A stretch of DNA of 64,000 nt, taken from JAICSD01 sp035637115 (GTDB taxonomy: Bacteria > Acidobacteriota > Vicinamibacteria > Vicinamibacterales > 2-12-FULL-66-21). A model generated the notes under the pieces. That model did no database searches. It was not told the DNA's origin and saw only the letters and a list, made by a program, of their open reading frames with translations. Position 1 is the stretch's first letter. Every line of letters begins with the position of its first letter. The stretch covers positions 38,222 through 102,221 of the forward strand of contig DASPXV010000059.1 of assembly GCA_035637115.1 (NCBI GenBank), read 5' to 3'. Shown piece after piece: positions 45,749 to 54,863 of this stretch. The position numbers and the translations under genes are program-made.

Positions 45749-46360
45749 ATGCCCGCCAAACCAGTATTCGGGCAGGACTACGCGGCGCGCCAACTGCGCA
45801 GGCGGCGGAGCCCGCTTCGTCGCGCCATCAAGCATTTCTACCTGCAGAACATACTGCGCGAGGTACGCGGACGGACCGTGGATTTCGGTTTCGGCGCGGG
45901 ACAGTTGCTCGAACGATTGCCTGCGGGTTCGCTGGGTCTCGAAGTGAATCCGCACCTGGTCGAGGATGCGCGGCGGGCGGGCTTGAACGCCGTTCTGTAC
46001 GACGCAGACACCGAACCGCCGCTGATCGGAATCGTGCCTCCTGGTACCTATTCGACCCTCGTGATGGCACATGTGCTCGAACACGTTGAGGACGCGGCGG
46101 GTTTCCTGCGGCGGTTACTTCGTTCCTGTGCGGAACTCGGCGTCGGCAGAGTGATTCTTGTCGTCCCGGGCGCAAAGGGCTATCGGTTCGACAGCACCCA
46201 TCGGACCTTCGTGAACAAGGAATATCTGACCAAGCACAATTTGCTCGCGTTCGAGGACTACGTGCTCAGCAAGACGCGCTATTTTCCCGGCGACCGGGAA
46301 TGGATCGGCCGCTACTACGTGTTTCACGAGTTCATGTTCGTCTACGACCGCTCGCGCTGA
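45749..46360 (+). CDS. Class I SAM-dependent methyltransferase
   Basis: 203 residues. SAM-binding glycine loop VDFGFGAGQLLERL near residue 46 and MAHVLEHVEDA at the motif II/III position, as in Methyltransf_11/UbiE-like enzymes. The substrate may be a sugar in the glycan made by its neighbours (inference). It directly follows the GT2 gene on the same strand. Confidence 0.8.
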   Translation: MPAKPVFGQDYAARQLRRRRSPLRRAIKHFYLQNILREVRGRTVDFGFGAGQLLERLPAGSLGLEVNPHLVEDARRAGLNAVLYDADTEPPLIGIVPPGTYSTLVMAHVLEHVEDAAGFLRRLLRSCAELGVGRVILVVPGAKGYRFDSTHRTFVNKEYLTKHNLLAFEDYVLSKTRYFPGDREWIGRYYVFHEFMFVYDRSR

Positions 46361-46378
46361 TCCGCGGCTGCAGCAACT

Positions 46379-48127
46379 TCAGCGGCTCAGATCGAGCGGC
46401 TTCGCGCTTCCACCGTCGAAGGGAACGAGCGCCAGAAATGGCGCTTCGCTCAAGGGCACCAGCCGGAAGAAGCGACGATCGCGAAGTGAGTCGCGCACGG
46501 ATTCCACAGTCCCCTGCGCATCACGCAGGAACAGCACGTCGTCTTCGAGATTGAGCCGGGGGCGGCGCCAGTCGTGCACCCATGTCCCGATCTCCCGCAT
46601 ATCCGGTTGCGCGTTCACGACTGCAAAGAACCAGGGTGCCAGGACCACGGCCTTGCGACCATCTGGATCGCGCACACCGCGCTCGATGGCGCTGTAGAGC
46701 GTGCGCTGGATCTCTGATTGGCGCCGAAGGGCCAGCGCCTGTACGACCGTAAATGTACCGAGCCCGAGCGCGAGCGATACGACAAGCGCGGCCGCGACCT
46801 TCGTAGCATTTATTCCGTGGTGCTTCGCGCAGTTCACCAGGTTGGCGAGCCCGTATGTCGCGATGACGGTCAGCGGAACCGCGCACTCCGAGTAATGGAT
46901 CGGACCGACGATGTGCAGCCCGGAGTTGTCGTGGAACAGCGTCAGCGACAGATCCGCGACAACACAGAGTCCGAGCAGCTTCGTAAAGCGGTCCGCCAGC
47001 GCGCCTGCGGCAACCAGGATCAGGCCGAGCGGTCCGAGAAACCAGACGGCGAGCATGAGCAGGTTGTAGCTGAAGTTGTCGCCGAAGCGACCCCACAGCG
47101 ACAGCGAGGTCATATCGGTGTGTCCCTCCGCCGCAAAGCGTGCGGGCAGCAGCGCGTTGCCGGTCATCGCATATGAGTGCCACGCAAGCACGGCGACGGC
47201 GGGCAGGAACCCGGCGATCAGGCCGGCCAGCGCAAGGTTGTCGCGCACGCTGCCGCGCGCTGCCTGGAGGATCGCCCATAGCGCAATCGGGGCTGCGAAG
47301 AACGCGGTTTCGAGTGGCCGGCACAGGAATGCGAGTCCGAAGAAGCATCCGGTGAGCGTCCACTTCGAAACCGCTGCGTCCCGTTCGGCCGTCGAGAGCG
47401 TCAACAGCGCGAGCGCGAGAAACGCCCTCGATGCCAGGTGGACATGTGTCGTCATGGACAGCAGCGCGACCATCGGGGAGCAGAGGAAGAGGAACACCGC
47501 CGCAAGCCCCCACGTCGCTCCGAGGCGGCGTGCCATCAGGAACGCAAGCGCGGCGACGGGGGTCGCCGCCAATATCGCCCACAGCCACGCGCCGAGGCGC
47601 GTCAGATACGCGATGGCTGCGATCGCCTGGCCTCCAATCCAGTCGAAGCTGCCCACTGCGCCGTTCCTGAAGTAGAGGAACAGCGCAGGAATGCTCTCGC
47701 GCGGCAGCGGCAGATGGGCCATGACGTGACCGGACGCGAGGATGCGTCCGCCGAAGTCGACGGCGTACTCGTCATCGGTCACCGGAAAATCGAGCAGGAA
47801 AAGGGCGCGACCCAGCCGAGCGCTTGCAACGGCGACCAACGTGAGCGCGAGGATGCCGAGCCGGCGGTCGCGGGCGGTAAGGCCTCGAATGGCGCGTGCC
47901 ATTCTTGCCACGAACGGAGCGACGCGCAACGCGAATCCATATCCGATGAGCAGCGTGCCAGGAAAAAGCAGGAGCGCATGACCGAGCCAGAGATTCAGCT
48001 CGCCCGGCGAACTGCTGGTCAGCGCGCCACGAAACGTGACCGTGGTTCCGTTGGACGACGCCTGGAGACCGAAAAAGGAGAGGAGCAGGACGTAACCGGC
48101 GATGCGCGCGATTCCCGCGTTGGTCAC
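46379..48127 (-). CDS. GT39-like (GT-C fold) membrane glycosyltransferase
   Basis: 582 residues from a GTG start, VTNAGIARIAGYVLLLSFFG, overlapping the GT2 stop by 4 bp (48124-48127). About 12 TM helices. DFPVTDDEYAVDFGGRILASG in the first large loop is the acidic signature of PMT/ArnT-type transferases that use polyprenyl-phosphate sugars. The C-terminal about 90 residues are soluble (VVLAPWFFAVVNAQPDMREI). Coupled to the GtrB-like enzyme that would make its donor. Confidence 0.78.
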   Translation of the reverse strand: MTNAGIARIAGYVLLLSFFGLQASSNGTTVTFRGALTSSSPGELNLWLGHALLLFPGTLLIGYGFALRVAPFVARMARAIRGLTARDRRLGILALTLVAVASARLGRALFLLDFPVTDDEYAVDFGGRILASGHVMAHLPLPRESIPALFLYFRNGAVGSFDWIGGQAIAAIAYLTRLGAWLWAILAATPVAALAFLMARRLGATWGLAAVFLFLCSPMVALLSMTTHVHLASRAFLALALLTLSTAERDAAVSKWTLTGCFFGLAFLCRPLETAFFAAPIALWAILQAARGSVRDNLALAGLIAGFLPAVAVLAWHSYAMTGNALLPARFAAEGHTDMTSLSLWGRFGDNFSYNLLMLAVWFLGPLGLILVAAGALADRFTKLLGLCVVADLSLTLFHDNSGLHIVGPIHYSECAVPLTVIATYGLANLVNCAKHHGINATKVAAALVVSLALGLGTFTVVQALALRRQSEIQRTLYSAIERGVRDPDGRKAVVLAPWFFAVVNAQPDMREIGTWVHDWRRPRLNLEDDVLFLRDAQGTVESVRDSLRDRRFFRLVPLSEAPFLALVPFDGGSAKPLDLSR

Positions 48128-49182
48128 GCGCCGCCCTGGGCAGCAGGCGGGTTCGCTGTCGGCACCACGCTCCGCGGAGGCTCGATTGACGTCACGGTGT
48201 TGATGCGCCGCCGAACGATGTAGATCGGTCGCTGCTTCAGCTCCTCGTAAATCCGACCTACGTATTCGCCGACCATCCCAAGGCACACGAGGATGGCGCC
48301 TCCGAGCAGGCTCTCGAGCACGACGAGGGTCGCCCAGCCGGGCACGAGATCCCTTTTCAGCATCGAGTGCACGAACACGCGCAGCCCGTACAGCATCCCG
48401 ATCAGGAACGTGAGGAAGCCGAAGTACGTCGAGATCCGAAGCGGCAGCGTCGAGAACGACAGAATGGCGTCCCAGCCGAAGATCATCATCTTTCGTTTCG
48501 AATACTTCGTCGTGCCGGCGGCGCGCGGCGGCCGCTCGAATGGCACGGCAACCTGGGAGAACCCGATCCAGGTCACCATGCCGCGCAGGAATCGCTGGCC
48601 CTCGCGCAGGTGGCCGAGCGCCCGCACCGCGTCGCGCGACATCAGCCGGAACTCGCTCGAGTTCGGCGGCAGATCGCGGTGGATGAACTTCCGCATGATC
48701 CAATAGAAGGTGGCGGCCGTTGCGACCTTGAAACGTGTTTCACCATGCCGCTTCGTTCGCTGCGCATACGCGACGTCGTAGCCTTCGCGATAGCGCTCGA
48801 GCATGCCCACGACCACCTCGGGAGGATCCTGAAGATCGGCGTCCATGATCACGACAGCGTCGCCCGCCGCGTGATCGAGACCCGCCGTGAGCGCCGCGGC
48901 ATGGCCGAAGTTGCGCGCGAGGTCCAGAAACTTCACCCTGGCGTCACGTTCCGCCCACGCCGCCAGCAGGGCCGCGGTGCCGTCGCGGCTGCCATCATTG
49001 ACGACGACCCATTCGATCGCACACGGGAGAGACTCCGCGAGCGACTCCAGGCGCCGGATCAATAGCGGGAGTACGTCGGCCTCGTTGTACATGGGCACGA
49101 CGAACGACAGCAGGCCGGGATTCGGCCTGGCTACCAGGTTCAGCGGCACGGCCTCGCGTGCCGGAGGCGTGGACGTGGACAT
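48124..49182 (-). CDS. GtrB/DPM1-like polyprenyl-phosphate glycosyltransferase (GT2)
   Basis: 352 residues from MSTSTPPAREAVPL. GT2 motifs: SFVVPMYNEADVLPLL, WVVVNDGSRDGT, VIMDADLQDPPEV (DxD), QRTKRHGETRFK and QRFLRGMVTWIG; two TM helices near the C-terminus (YFGFLTFLIGMLYGLRVFV and LLGGAILVCLGMVGEYVG). It transfers a sugar from a nucleotide donor to undecaprenyl phosphate. The downstream GT39-like gene and the GtrA protein at 42581 complete a flip-and-transfer set. Confidence 0.9.
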   Translation of the reverse strand: MSTSTPPAREAVPLNLVARPNPGLLSFVVPMYNEADVLPLLIRRLESLAESLPCAIEWVVVNDGSRDGTAALLAAWAERDARVKFLDLARNFGHAAALTAGLDHAAGDAVVIMDADLQDPPEVVVGMLERYREGYDVAYAQRTKRHGETRFKVATAATFYWIMRKFIHRDLPPNSSEFRLMSRDAVRALGHLREGQRFLRGMVTWIGFSQVAVPFERPPRAAGTTKYSKRKMMIFGWDAILSFSTLPLRISTYFGFLTFLIGMLYGLRVFVHSMLKRDLVPGWATLVVLESLLGGAILVCLGMVGEYVGRIYEELKQRPIYIVRRRINTVTSIEPPRSVVPTANPPAAQGGA

Positions 49183-49247
49183 CCCGATACGCTTTATCGG
49201 CCGCACGGTTCCAGCGCTGCAGACGCGCGCCCTGCGGACCTCAGGCT

Positions 49248-49499
49248 TTAACCCCCGGAGATGGTTGGGATGATTTCTACAGTGTCACCGTCCGCGAGCC
49301 GGCGCTCCCGCGCGTGCTGGAGCAGCATCTCGTCGTTGACGGCGAAGTTGAAGACCGAGTCGTCGAGCTGGTCCTTAAACCCCGGAATGCGCGCATCCAG
49401 CGCGTCGATCAGCTCCGCGACGGTCGCGAGAGGCCCTTCGAACATGAGCGTGTCGGACGGGCCGACCCGCAGCGTACCCGGCAATCGGACCGTAATCAT
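49248..49499 (-). CDS. MoaD/ThiS-family sulfur carrier protein
   Basis: 83 residues, ubiquitin-like fold, with the essential C-terminal Gly-Gly (TISGG). The ATG overlaps the stop of the aldehyde oxidoreductase gene by 4 bp, so it is probably a dedicated MoaD delivering sulfur for the pyranopterin of that enzyme. An activating MoeB and the other cofactor genes are not in the window. Confidence 0.88.
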   Translation of the reverse strand: MITVRLPGTLRVGPSDTLMFEGPLATVAELIDALDARIPGFKDQLDDSVFNFAVNDEMLLQHARERRLADGDTVEIIPTISGG

Positions 49500-51442
49500 T
49501 GGCCGAGCGTCTCCGCGAGCTGCGCTCGCCAGGAGCCCGCGGGCTGGCCGGTATCATCGAGCCCGGAGATCTCGTAGAAGCGCGAGAGCATCTTTTCGAA
49601 TTCCGCGCGGTCGATCTTTTCTCCGGCGTACTGCCCCACCGTCACGGGCTCCTCGAACCACCGGTCCGGCAAGGTATCGTGCGCGCGCGTGACGCCGAGA
49701 CGGCCGTTGATCAGACGTTCGACGCCCATGATGTTGTGACCGACTTCGCTCAATTCTGAATCGCTGAACTGCAGCCCGGTCACGTTTCCGATCTGGTTCG
49801 CGAACTCCTCGAGCCCTGGCAGCGACGGACTGTTGAACAGCTTCGTCGTGAACCGGCACATGCCGACGCTGTCGCCGACGCCATAGGTGTTCTCGCACAC
49901 GCGGACGGCGCGCTCCTTTGTCTCGTAGCTGTTCGGCGCGGCGCTGACCGCTCCTCCGTAGAGCCGTTCCTTGAACGCCGGATCGTCGTTGATGCGCGAG
50001 TTGATCTCGAGCGTCACGCGGTTCCGCAGGTGATCCATCCCGCGCGTCGCGACGGCAAGACCGAGCGCGAAGGCCTTGAGGATCCGCGCGTCGTGCGGAT
50101 CGCTCTGCATCAGCCCCTTCACGGCCATGCGGTATTTCAGCGCGTCGCCCGGATAGTGTCCGCGCTCGACGGCGCGCGTGCTGTCGGCGACGATGTTGCC
50201 GAAACCCTCGCGGTGCGACATCTGAAACAGCAGTTGTTCCACCGCCTCCGCGTTTCCCCACGTGAGATCGAGACCCTGCGTCTGCGCTTTCGTAATGATG
50301 CCGCGCTGGTACAGCTCCATCGCCCAGGCGATCGAAGATCCCGTGGACGCTGTATCGAAGCCCAGATCGTTGCAGATGTTGTTCAATCGAATCACGGACT
50401 CGATCCGATCGACGCCGATGTTCGGCCCGAACTTCCCGAGCGTCACGTACTCCGGGCCGTCCCCCGCGCCGTAGCGGTCGGCAGGTGCGTTCAGATCGTT
50501 CAGCGGCCGGCAGTTCACCGGACAGCGGAAGCATCCCGTCATCCCCGACCGGTACGGCGTGATGTTCTCCGCGTCCAGCTTGTCCGTCCATGTTGTCAGC
50601 TGGTTGTTCTTCGTGCCCATCGCGCCGAGCATCCGGCTCGGACGATAGAGGAACGGCGTACCCATCGTCTTGAGCGCGTGCTTGACGACCGACGTATCGA
50701 GCAGTTTCTGGGCGATCGTGCGGTTGTAGCCTTTATAGGGCTGCGCCGTCTCGAAGTCCCGTGTCTGCCCCTGCACGACGATCGCTTTGAGCTTCAGCGA
50801 TCCCATCTTCGCGCCGGGGCCGCCGCGCGCGTAGCAGGCCTTCGGACCGCCCATGATGGCGCTCGTGAGCACGAGGTTTTCACCCGCGCGCGTGATGTTC
50901 ACCATCGCGAGATCGCGTGCCCACGTTCCGCCGAAATCATTCGGAATGCGTTCGCGCAGGTCGATGTTGTCGAGACCGGCATACGGCGTGGCGTCGAGAA
51001 ACGCTATTTCGCCGTTCTTGACGTGCAGCATCGTCCACGACGCCGCCTGGCCGTAGAGCACGACGTGGTCGATGCCGTTCATCCGGATGAACGACGGGAA
51101 GTAGTCCCCCGCGTTGCAATCCATCAGCACGCCGGACTCGGGCGACCACGATGTGGCGTTGCCGCGCGCCGCGCTCGGGACGATCCCGGTCAGGACGCCC
51201 GATCCAAAAATGAGCGGAATGTCGGGGTGCAGCGGCGCCAGCGATTCGTCGAGCAGCCGGTGCAGGTAAAACATATTCGCGCCGCGGCCGGCGAGCAGCG
51301 ACCGGACGACGCGCATCGGTGTGTAGCCGCGCAGCACTTCGCGCCGCTCGAGGTCGACGAACACCGTGGCACCCTGCGTGGGATACTGCGGCGCCTGGGA
51401 CATCTCAGCCATGAGGCGGGCCACGCGGTCCCGGATGGACAT
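49496..51442 (-). CDS. Aldehyde ferredoxin oxidoreductase (tungsten/molybdenum enzyme)
   Basis: 648 residues from MSIRDRVARLM; an ATG at 51466 in the same frame would add eight and share CATG with the ggt start. Domain 1 about 1-205 (FVDLERREVLRGYT, GRGANMFYL, MGGPKACYARGGPGAKMGS) binds the bis-pterin. Iron-sulfur cysteines: CFRCPVNC and a later Cys in SVGMCRF. It oxidises aldehydes to acids with ferredoxin. Coupled to MoaD. Neither start has a good SD. Metal (W or Mo) and substrate unknown. Confidence 0.85.
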   Translation of the reverse strand: MSIRDRVARLMAEMSQAPQYPTQGATVFVDLERREVLRGYTPMRVVRSLLAGRGANMFYLHRLLDESLAPLHPDIPLIFGSGVLTGIVPSAARGNATSWSPESGVLMDCNAGDYFPSFIRMNGIDHVVLYGQAASWTMLHVKNGEIAFLDATPYAGLDNIDLRERIPNDFGGTWARDLAMVNITRAGENLVLTSAIMGGPKACYARGGPGAKMGSLKLKAIVVQGQTRDFETAQPYKGYNRTIAQKLLDTSVVKHALKTMGTPFLYRPSRMLGAMGTKNNQLTTWTDKLDAENITPYRSGMTGCFRCPVNCRPLNDLNAPADRYGAGDGPEYVTLGKFGPNIGVDRIESVIRLNNICNDLGFDTASTGSSIAWAMELYQRGIITKAQTQGLDLTWGNAEAVEQLLFQMSHREGFGNIVADSTRAVERGHYPGDALKYRMAVKGLMQSDPHDARILKAFALGLAVATRGMDHLRNRVTLEINSRINDDPAFKERLYGGAVSAAPNSYETKERAVRVCENTYGVGDSVGMCRFTTKLFNSPSLPGLEEFANQIGNVTGLQFSDSELSEVGHNIMGVERLINGRLGVTRAHDTLPDRWFEEPVTVGQYAGEKIDRAEFEKMLSRFYEISGLDDTGQPAGSWRAQLAETLGQ

Positions 51443-51464
51443 CCATCTAGTGTAATCTCCGCCC

Positions 51465-53156
51465 ATGCGAGTTCCAGCATTGGCGGTCGTAGTTGCATTG
51501 TTTATGCAACAGCCAGCGGGAGACAGACCAGCCGGCAATAAACGAGGCACGCGCTCGGTCGTGATGGCGCGGAACGGAGTCATTGCGACGAGTCAGCCGC
51601 TCGCCACGGCGGTGGGACTGCGCGTGCTGCAATCCGGCGGCAATGCGATCGATGCCGCCGTCACCGCCGCCGCGGTACTCTCCGTCGTCGAACCCACGAT
51701 GAATGGCATCGGCGGCGATCTGTTCGCCATCGTCTACAGCGCGAAAGACAAGAAGATCCATGGGCTGAACGCCAGCGGACGCGCCCCGGCCGCCGCGACA
51801 GTGGAAGAGTTCAGGAAGCGTGGACTGCAGAAGATACCGCTGCGTGGCGAGTTATCGGTCAGCGTGCCAGGAGTTGTCGACGGCTGGAGCGAGCTGCTAT
51901 CGAAGCACGGCACGCGGTCGATGGCGCAGGCGCTGGAACCTGCAATCAAGTACGCGCGCGACGGCTACGCCGTCAGCGAGATCATCGCCGACCAGTGGAA
52001 GAGCGTCGAACGGCTGTTATCCCAGGATCCGAATGCTGCCGCCACGTTTCTGCCTCAAGGGGAGGCGCCGGCACCGGGCGATATCTTCAAAAACCCGGCG
52101 CTCGCCACGTCGCTCGAGCTGATCGCAAAGGACGGCCGGGATGCGTTCTACAAAGGCGCAATCGCGAAGGCAATTGCCGCGGACATGGAACGGCGGCACG
52201 GTCTGATCGCGGCGCAGGATCTTGCCGCGCATCACTCCGACTGGGTGGACCCGATCTCGACAATGTATCGCGGCTACCAGATCCTGGAGCTGCCACCGAA
52301 TACGCAAGGTGTCACCGCGCTCGAGATCCTGAACATTCTCGAGGGCTTTGACCTGAAATCGCTCGGCCACAACAGCGCCGCGTATCTGCACACGCTCGTC
52401 GAAGCAAAGCAAATCGCATTCGCGGACCGCGACGCGTGGATCGCCGACGCATCCGCGACTCCTGCCAAGGCGCTGGAACGCATGCTTTCGAAGCCGTACG
52501 CGGCGGAGCGCCGGAAGGAAATCGATCCGCATAAGGCGGCCGCGGCGTACAAGCCGCTCTCGCTCGACGGCCGATCGACGCCCGATCACGGCGATCACCC
52601 GATGGCGATGGGTGACACGGTTTATCTGACCGCGGCAGACGCCGATGGAAATGTCGTTTCGCTGATCCAGTCGCTGTACGAAACGTTCGGCGCCGGCATC
52701 GTCGCCGGCGACACAGGGATTGTCCTGCACGATCGCGGCAGCCTTTTCTCACTCACCGCCGGGCATCCGAACCAGCTCGCGCCAGGCAAGCGTCCGTTCC
52801 ACACGCTCGTGCCCGCGATGGTGCTCAAGAACGGCACGCCCTGGCTCTCGTTCGGCGTGATGGGAGGCGACATGCAGGCGCAGGGTCACGTCCAGGTGCT
52901 GGCGAACCTGATCGACTTCGGCATGAACGTGCAGGAAGCCGGCGAGGCGCCGCGCTTCCGCCACACGGCGCAGGGACTGGCGCTCGAATCCGCTTTTTCC
53001 GCCGACGCGCGCGCCGGTCTCACGGCGCGTGGCCATCATCTGATCGAAAGCAGGGGCGTCTGGGGCGGCTTCCAGGGAATCATGATCGATCCACGCACGG
53101 GCCTCCTGATGGCAGGATCGGATCCGCGAAAAGACGGCATGGCCGCGGGCTGGTAG
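51465..53156 (+). CDS. ggt: Secreted gamma-glutamyltransferase
   Basis: 563 residues with N-terminal signal peptide (ALAVVVALFMQQPAGD). ATSQPLATAVGLRVLQSGGNA and PTMNGIGGDLFAIVY are large-subunit signatures. The autocatalytic Thr385 lies in MGDTVYLTAADADG, giving a small subunit of about 179 residues, with GFVM-type GVMGGDMQAQGHVQV at its end. It cleaves gamma-glutamyl bonds such as in glutathione. The region before it is divergent to the oxidoreductase and contains no obvious SD. Confidence 0.9.
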   Translation: MRVPALAVVVALFMQQPAGDRPAGNKRGTRSVVMARNGVIATSQPLATAVGLRVLQSGGNAIDAAVTAAAVLSVVEPTMNGIGGDLFAIVYSAKDKKIHGLNASGRAPAAATVEEFRKRGLQKIPLRGELSVSVPGVVDGWSELLSKHGTRSMAQALEPAIKYARDGYAVSEIIADQWKSVERLLSQDPNAAATFLPQGEAPAPGDIFKNPALATSLELIAKDGRDAFYKGAIAKAIAADMERRHGLIAAQDLAAHHSDWVDPISTMYRGYQILELPPNTQGVTALEILNILEGFDLKSLGHNSAAYLHTLVEAKQIAFADRDAWIADASATPAKALERMLSKPYAAERRKEIDPHKAAAAYKPLSLDGRSTPDHGDHPMAMGDTVYLTAADADGNVVSLIQSLYETFGAGIVAGDTGIVLHDRGSLFSLTAGHPNQLAPGKRPFHTLVPAMVLKNGTPWLSFGVMGGDMQAQGHVQVLANLIDFGMNVQEAGEAPRFRHTAQGLALESAFSADARAGLTARGHHLIESRGVWGGFQGIMIDPRTGLLMAGSDPRKDGMAAGW

Positions 53157-53373
53157 TCGGAGGGAGGTCGGCTTGCAACTGCAACCGCCAGACTGCAAAC
53201 CGCAAACCGCAAAGTGCTAACTGCTAACTGACAAGCGGCAGTTAATTTCGAAAACTTCCATCTCTGAAGCGCGGCGGCGCAGGTTCACCATGCCGAGCGA
53301 CGTGGCGTTGTAGGACCTCTTCCCACGCTCCAGCGTTCGGGGCTCCGATCGCTGTGCTAACGTGCCGGCAACC
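53157..53373. repeat. Spacer with short tandem words and a hairpin
   Basis: 53173-53230 is made of repeated CTGCAA, CCGCAAA and GCTAACT words; a 7-bp stem TAACTGC (53218-53224) / GCAGTTA (53238-53244) may stop ggt transcription but lacks a T run. The rest up to the next gene shows no promoter that I would defend. Confidence 0.5.
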
Positions 53374-54354
53374 ATGTCCGTGCTGCTGTCGGAAAAAGAC
53401 GTCCGCGTCGTGCTTTCCATGGACGATCTCATTGGCGCCATGGAGACGGCGCTGGACCAATATTCGGCCGGCGGGGTCCGCCAGCCGCTCAGAAGCGTTG
53501 TCGAAATCGGGGCCGGTCACGCATTTTTCGGCGTCATGCCGGCCTTTCTGAACCAACCCCCTGCGCTCGGCACCAAACTCGTCACCGTCTATCACACGAA
53601 CGCCGAGCGGGGCCTCCCGTCGCACCTGGCGACCATCGTCCTTCTCGACCCCGAGACCGGCGCGCTCCTGGCCATCCTCGACGGACGCTACATCACGGAA
53701 GCGCGGACCGCCGCGGTATCGGCGGCGTCGGTGAAGCACCTCGCGCGCGAGGATGCACGCGTGCTGGCCGTTATCGGCGCCGGCGTGCAGGCGCACAGCC
53801 ACGTCGATGCGCTGACGCGCGTCCGCACGTTCGACGAGATTCGCGTGTGGGGCCGGCACGAGGGACGAGTGCGCGCGCTCCTCGAATCCGTGCCTCCGCA
53901 TGCGCGCGCCCGGCTCGTTGCATCACCATCGGCGCACGCGGCAGCGGACGGCGCGGACGTGATCGCGCTCGTGACCGCGTCGCGCGAGCCGGTCCTGTCG
54001 CGCGCGTCGGTGCGCCGCGGGACGCACATCTGCGCGGTCGGCGCGTGCCGCCCCGATCAGCGCGAGATGGACACCGCGCTCGTGCGCGACGCGCGCGTGT
54101 TCGTAGACTCCCGCGCCGGCGCGCTCGCCGAGGCAGGCGACATCGTCATTCCGATCAAGGAAGGGGCCGTCGATGCTTCGCACATCGCGGGAGAGCTCGG
54201 CGACGTGTTTGGCGGACGTGTGCCCGGCCGCCGCAGCGCGGACGAGATCACGATTTTCAAATCCCTCGGGATGGCGGTGGAGGACGTCGCAGCCGCGCGG
54301 CTCGCCTTCGAGCGCGCGTCCGAGCGCGGACTCGGACGCGGCTTTTTGCTCTAG
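53374..54354 (+). CDS. Ornithine cyclodeaminase / mu-crystallin family protein
   Basis: 326 residues from MSVLLSEKDVRVVLSM (a GTG at 53362 would add four). LGTKLVTVYHTNAERGLPSH, LDPETGALLAILDGRYITEARTAA and the Rossmann motif VIGAGVQAHSHVDAL are typical; ALVTASREPVLS and ITIFKSLGMAVEDVAAA near the end complete the fold. Members act on ornithine, alanine or imines with NAD(P)H; the exact reaction cannot be chosen here. It stands alone between two repeat-rich spacers. Confidence 0.85.
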   Translation: MSVLLSEKDVRVVLSMDDLIGAMETALDQYSAGGVRQPLRSVVEIGAGHAFFGVMPAFLNQPPALGTKLVTVYHTNAERGLPSHLATIVLLDPETGALLAILDGRYITEARTAAVSAASVKHLAREDARVLAVIGAGVQAHSHVDALTRVRTFDEIRVWGRHEGRVRALLESVPPHARARLVASPSAHAAADGADVIALVTASREPVLSRASVRRGTHICAVGACRPDQREMDTALVRDARVFVDSRAGALAEAGDIVIPIKEGAVDASHIAGELGDVFGGRVPGRRSADEITIFKSLGMAVEDVAAARLAFERASERGLGRGFLL

Positions 54355-54490
54355 GTGCATTGGCGATCGGCGATTGCAGATTGGCGATTCACGGATTGTC
54401 GAGTGCCGAATGCCGATTGGGATCTGCCAATCAGCAATCGGAAATCATCAATCCGTTTAATCTTCAATCTGCAATCTGCAGTCGCCGATG
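54355..54490. repeat. Spacer of repeated GATTGGCGATT / CAATCTGCAATCT words
   Basis: Words such as GGCGATTGCAGATTGGCGATT on the left recur in inverted form on the right (AATCTGCAATCTGCAGTCGCC), giving a loose palindrome. AT content is higher than around it. No gene is seen. Probably an interspersed repeat between convergent genes. Confidence 0.55.
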
Positions 54491-54808
54491 CTATTTGCCG
54501 CGCTTCCGTTCGGCCCAGCGCTTCTTCATCATCTCGGAGATGCGCTTCCGCGCCTCGGGAGACATCTTGCGGCGGCGGCGCTTGCGGCCGGTGAACGGCG
54601 CAGCCACAGATTCGACGGCGCCAGTGCCGGCTGCGCCGACGCCGCGGCCGGCGCGGCGCCGCAGCTGCGCGGCCTGCTTCGTGAGCGCGGCCAGCCGATT
54701 GCGAGTCTCCATAATCTCCCGCTCGATACCGCCGAGCGCCCAGCCGATCAATTCGGCGGACCGGATCAGCACGTCATCGGGGTTCTTGCGCGGTCTTCCT
54801 CTTGGCAT
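54491..54808 (-). CDS. Small basic protein with AT-hook-like start
   Basis: 105 residues from MPRGRPRKNPDDV, an AT-hook-like RGRP core. A helical segment (ELIGWALGGIEREIMETRNR) is followed by Lys/Arg-rich SPEARKRISEMMKKRWAERK, a motif seen in small bacterial histone-like or DNA-binding proteins. GGAGG lies 9 nt before the ATG. Probably nucleoid associated; function unproven. Confidence 0.65.
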   Translation of the reverse strand: MPRGRPRKNPDDVLIRSAELIGWALGGIEREIMETRNRLAALTKQAAQLRRRAGRGVGAAGTGAVESVAAPFTGRKRRRRKMSPEARKRISEMMKKRWAERKRGK

Positions 54809-54863
54809 CAGTCGTATCCTCCGTGAGCCGAAATGCAATGCATTCGCGCCTTGCCGATATCAT

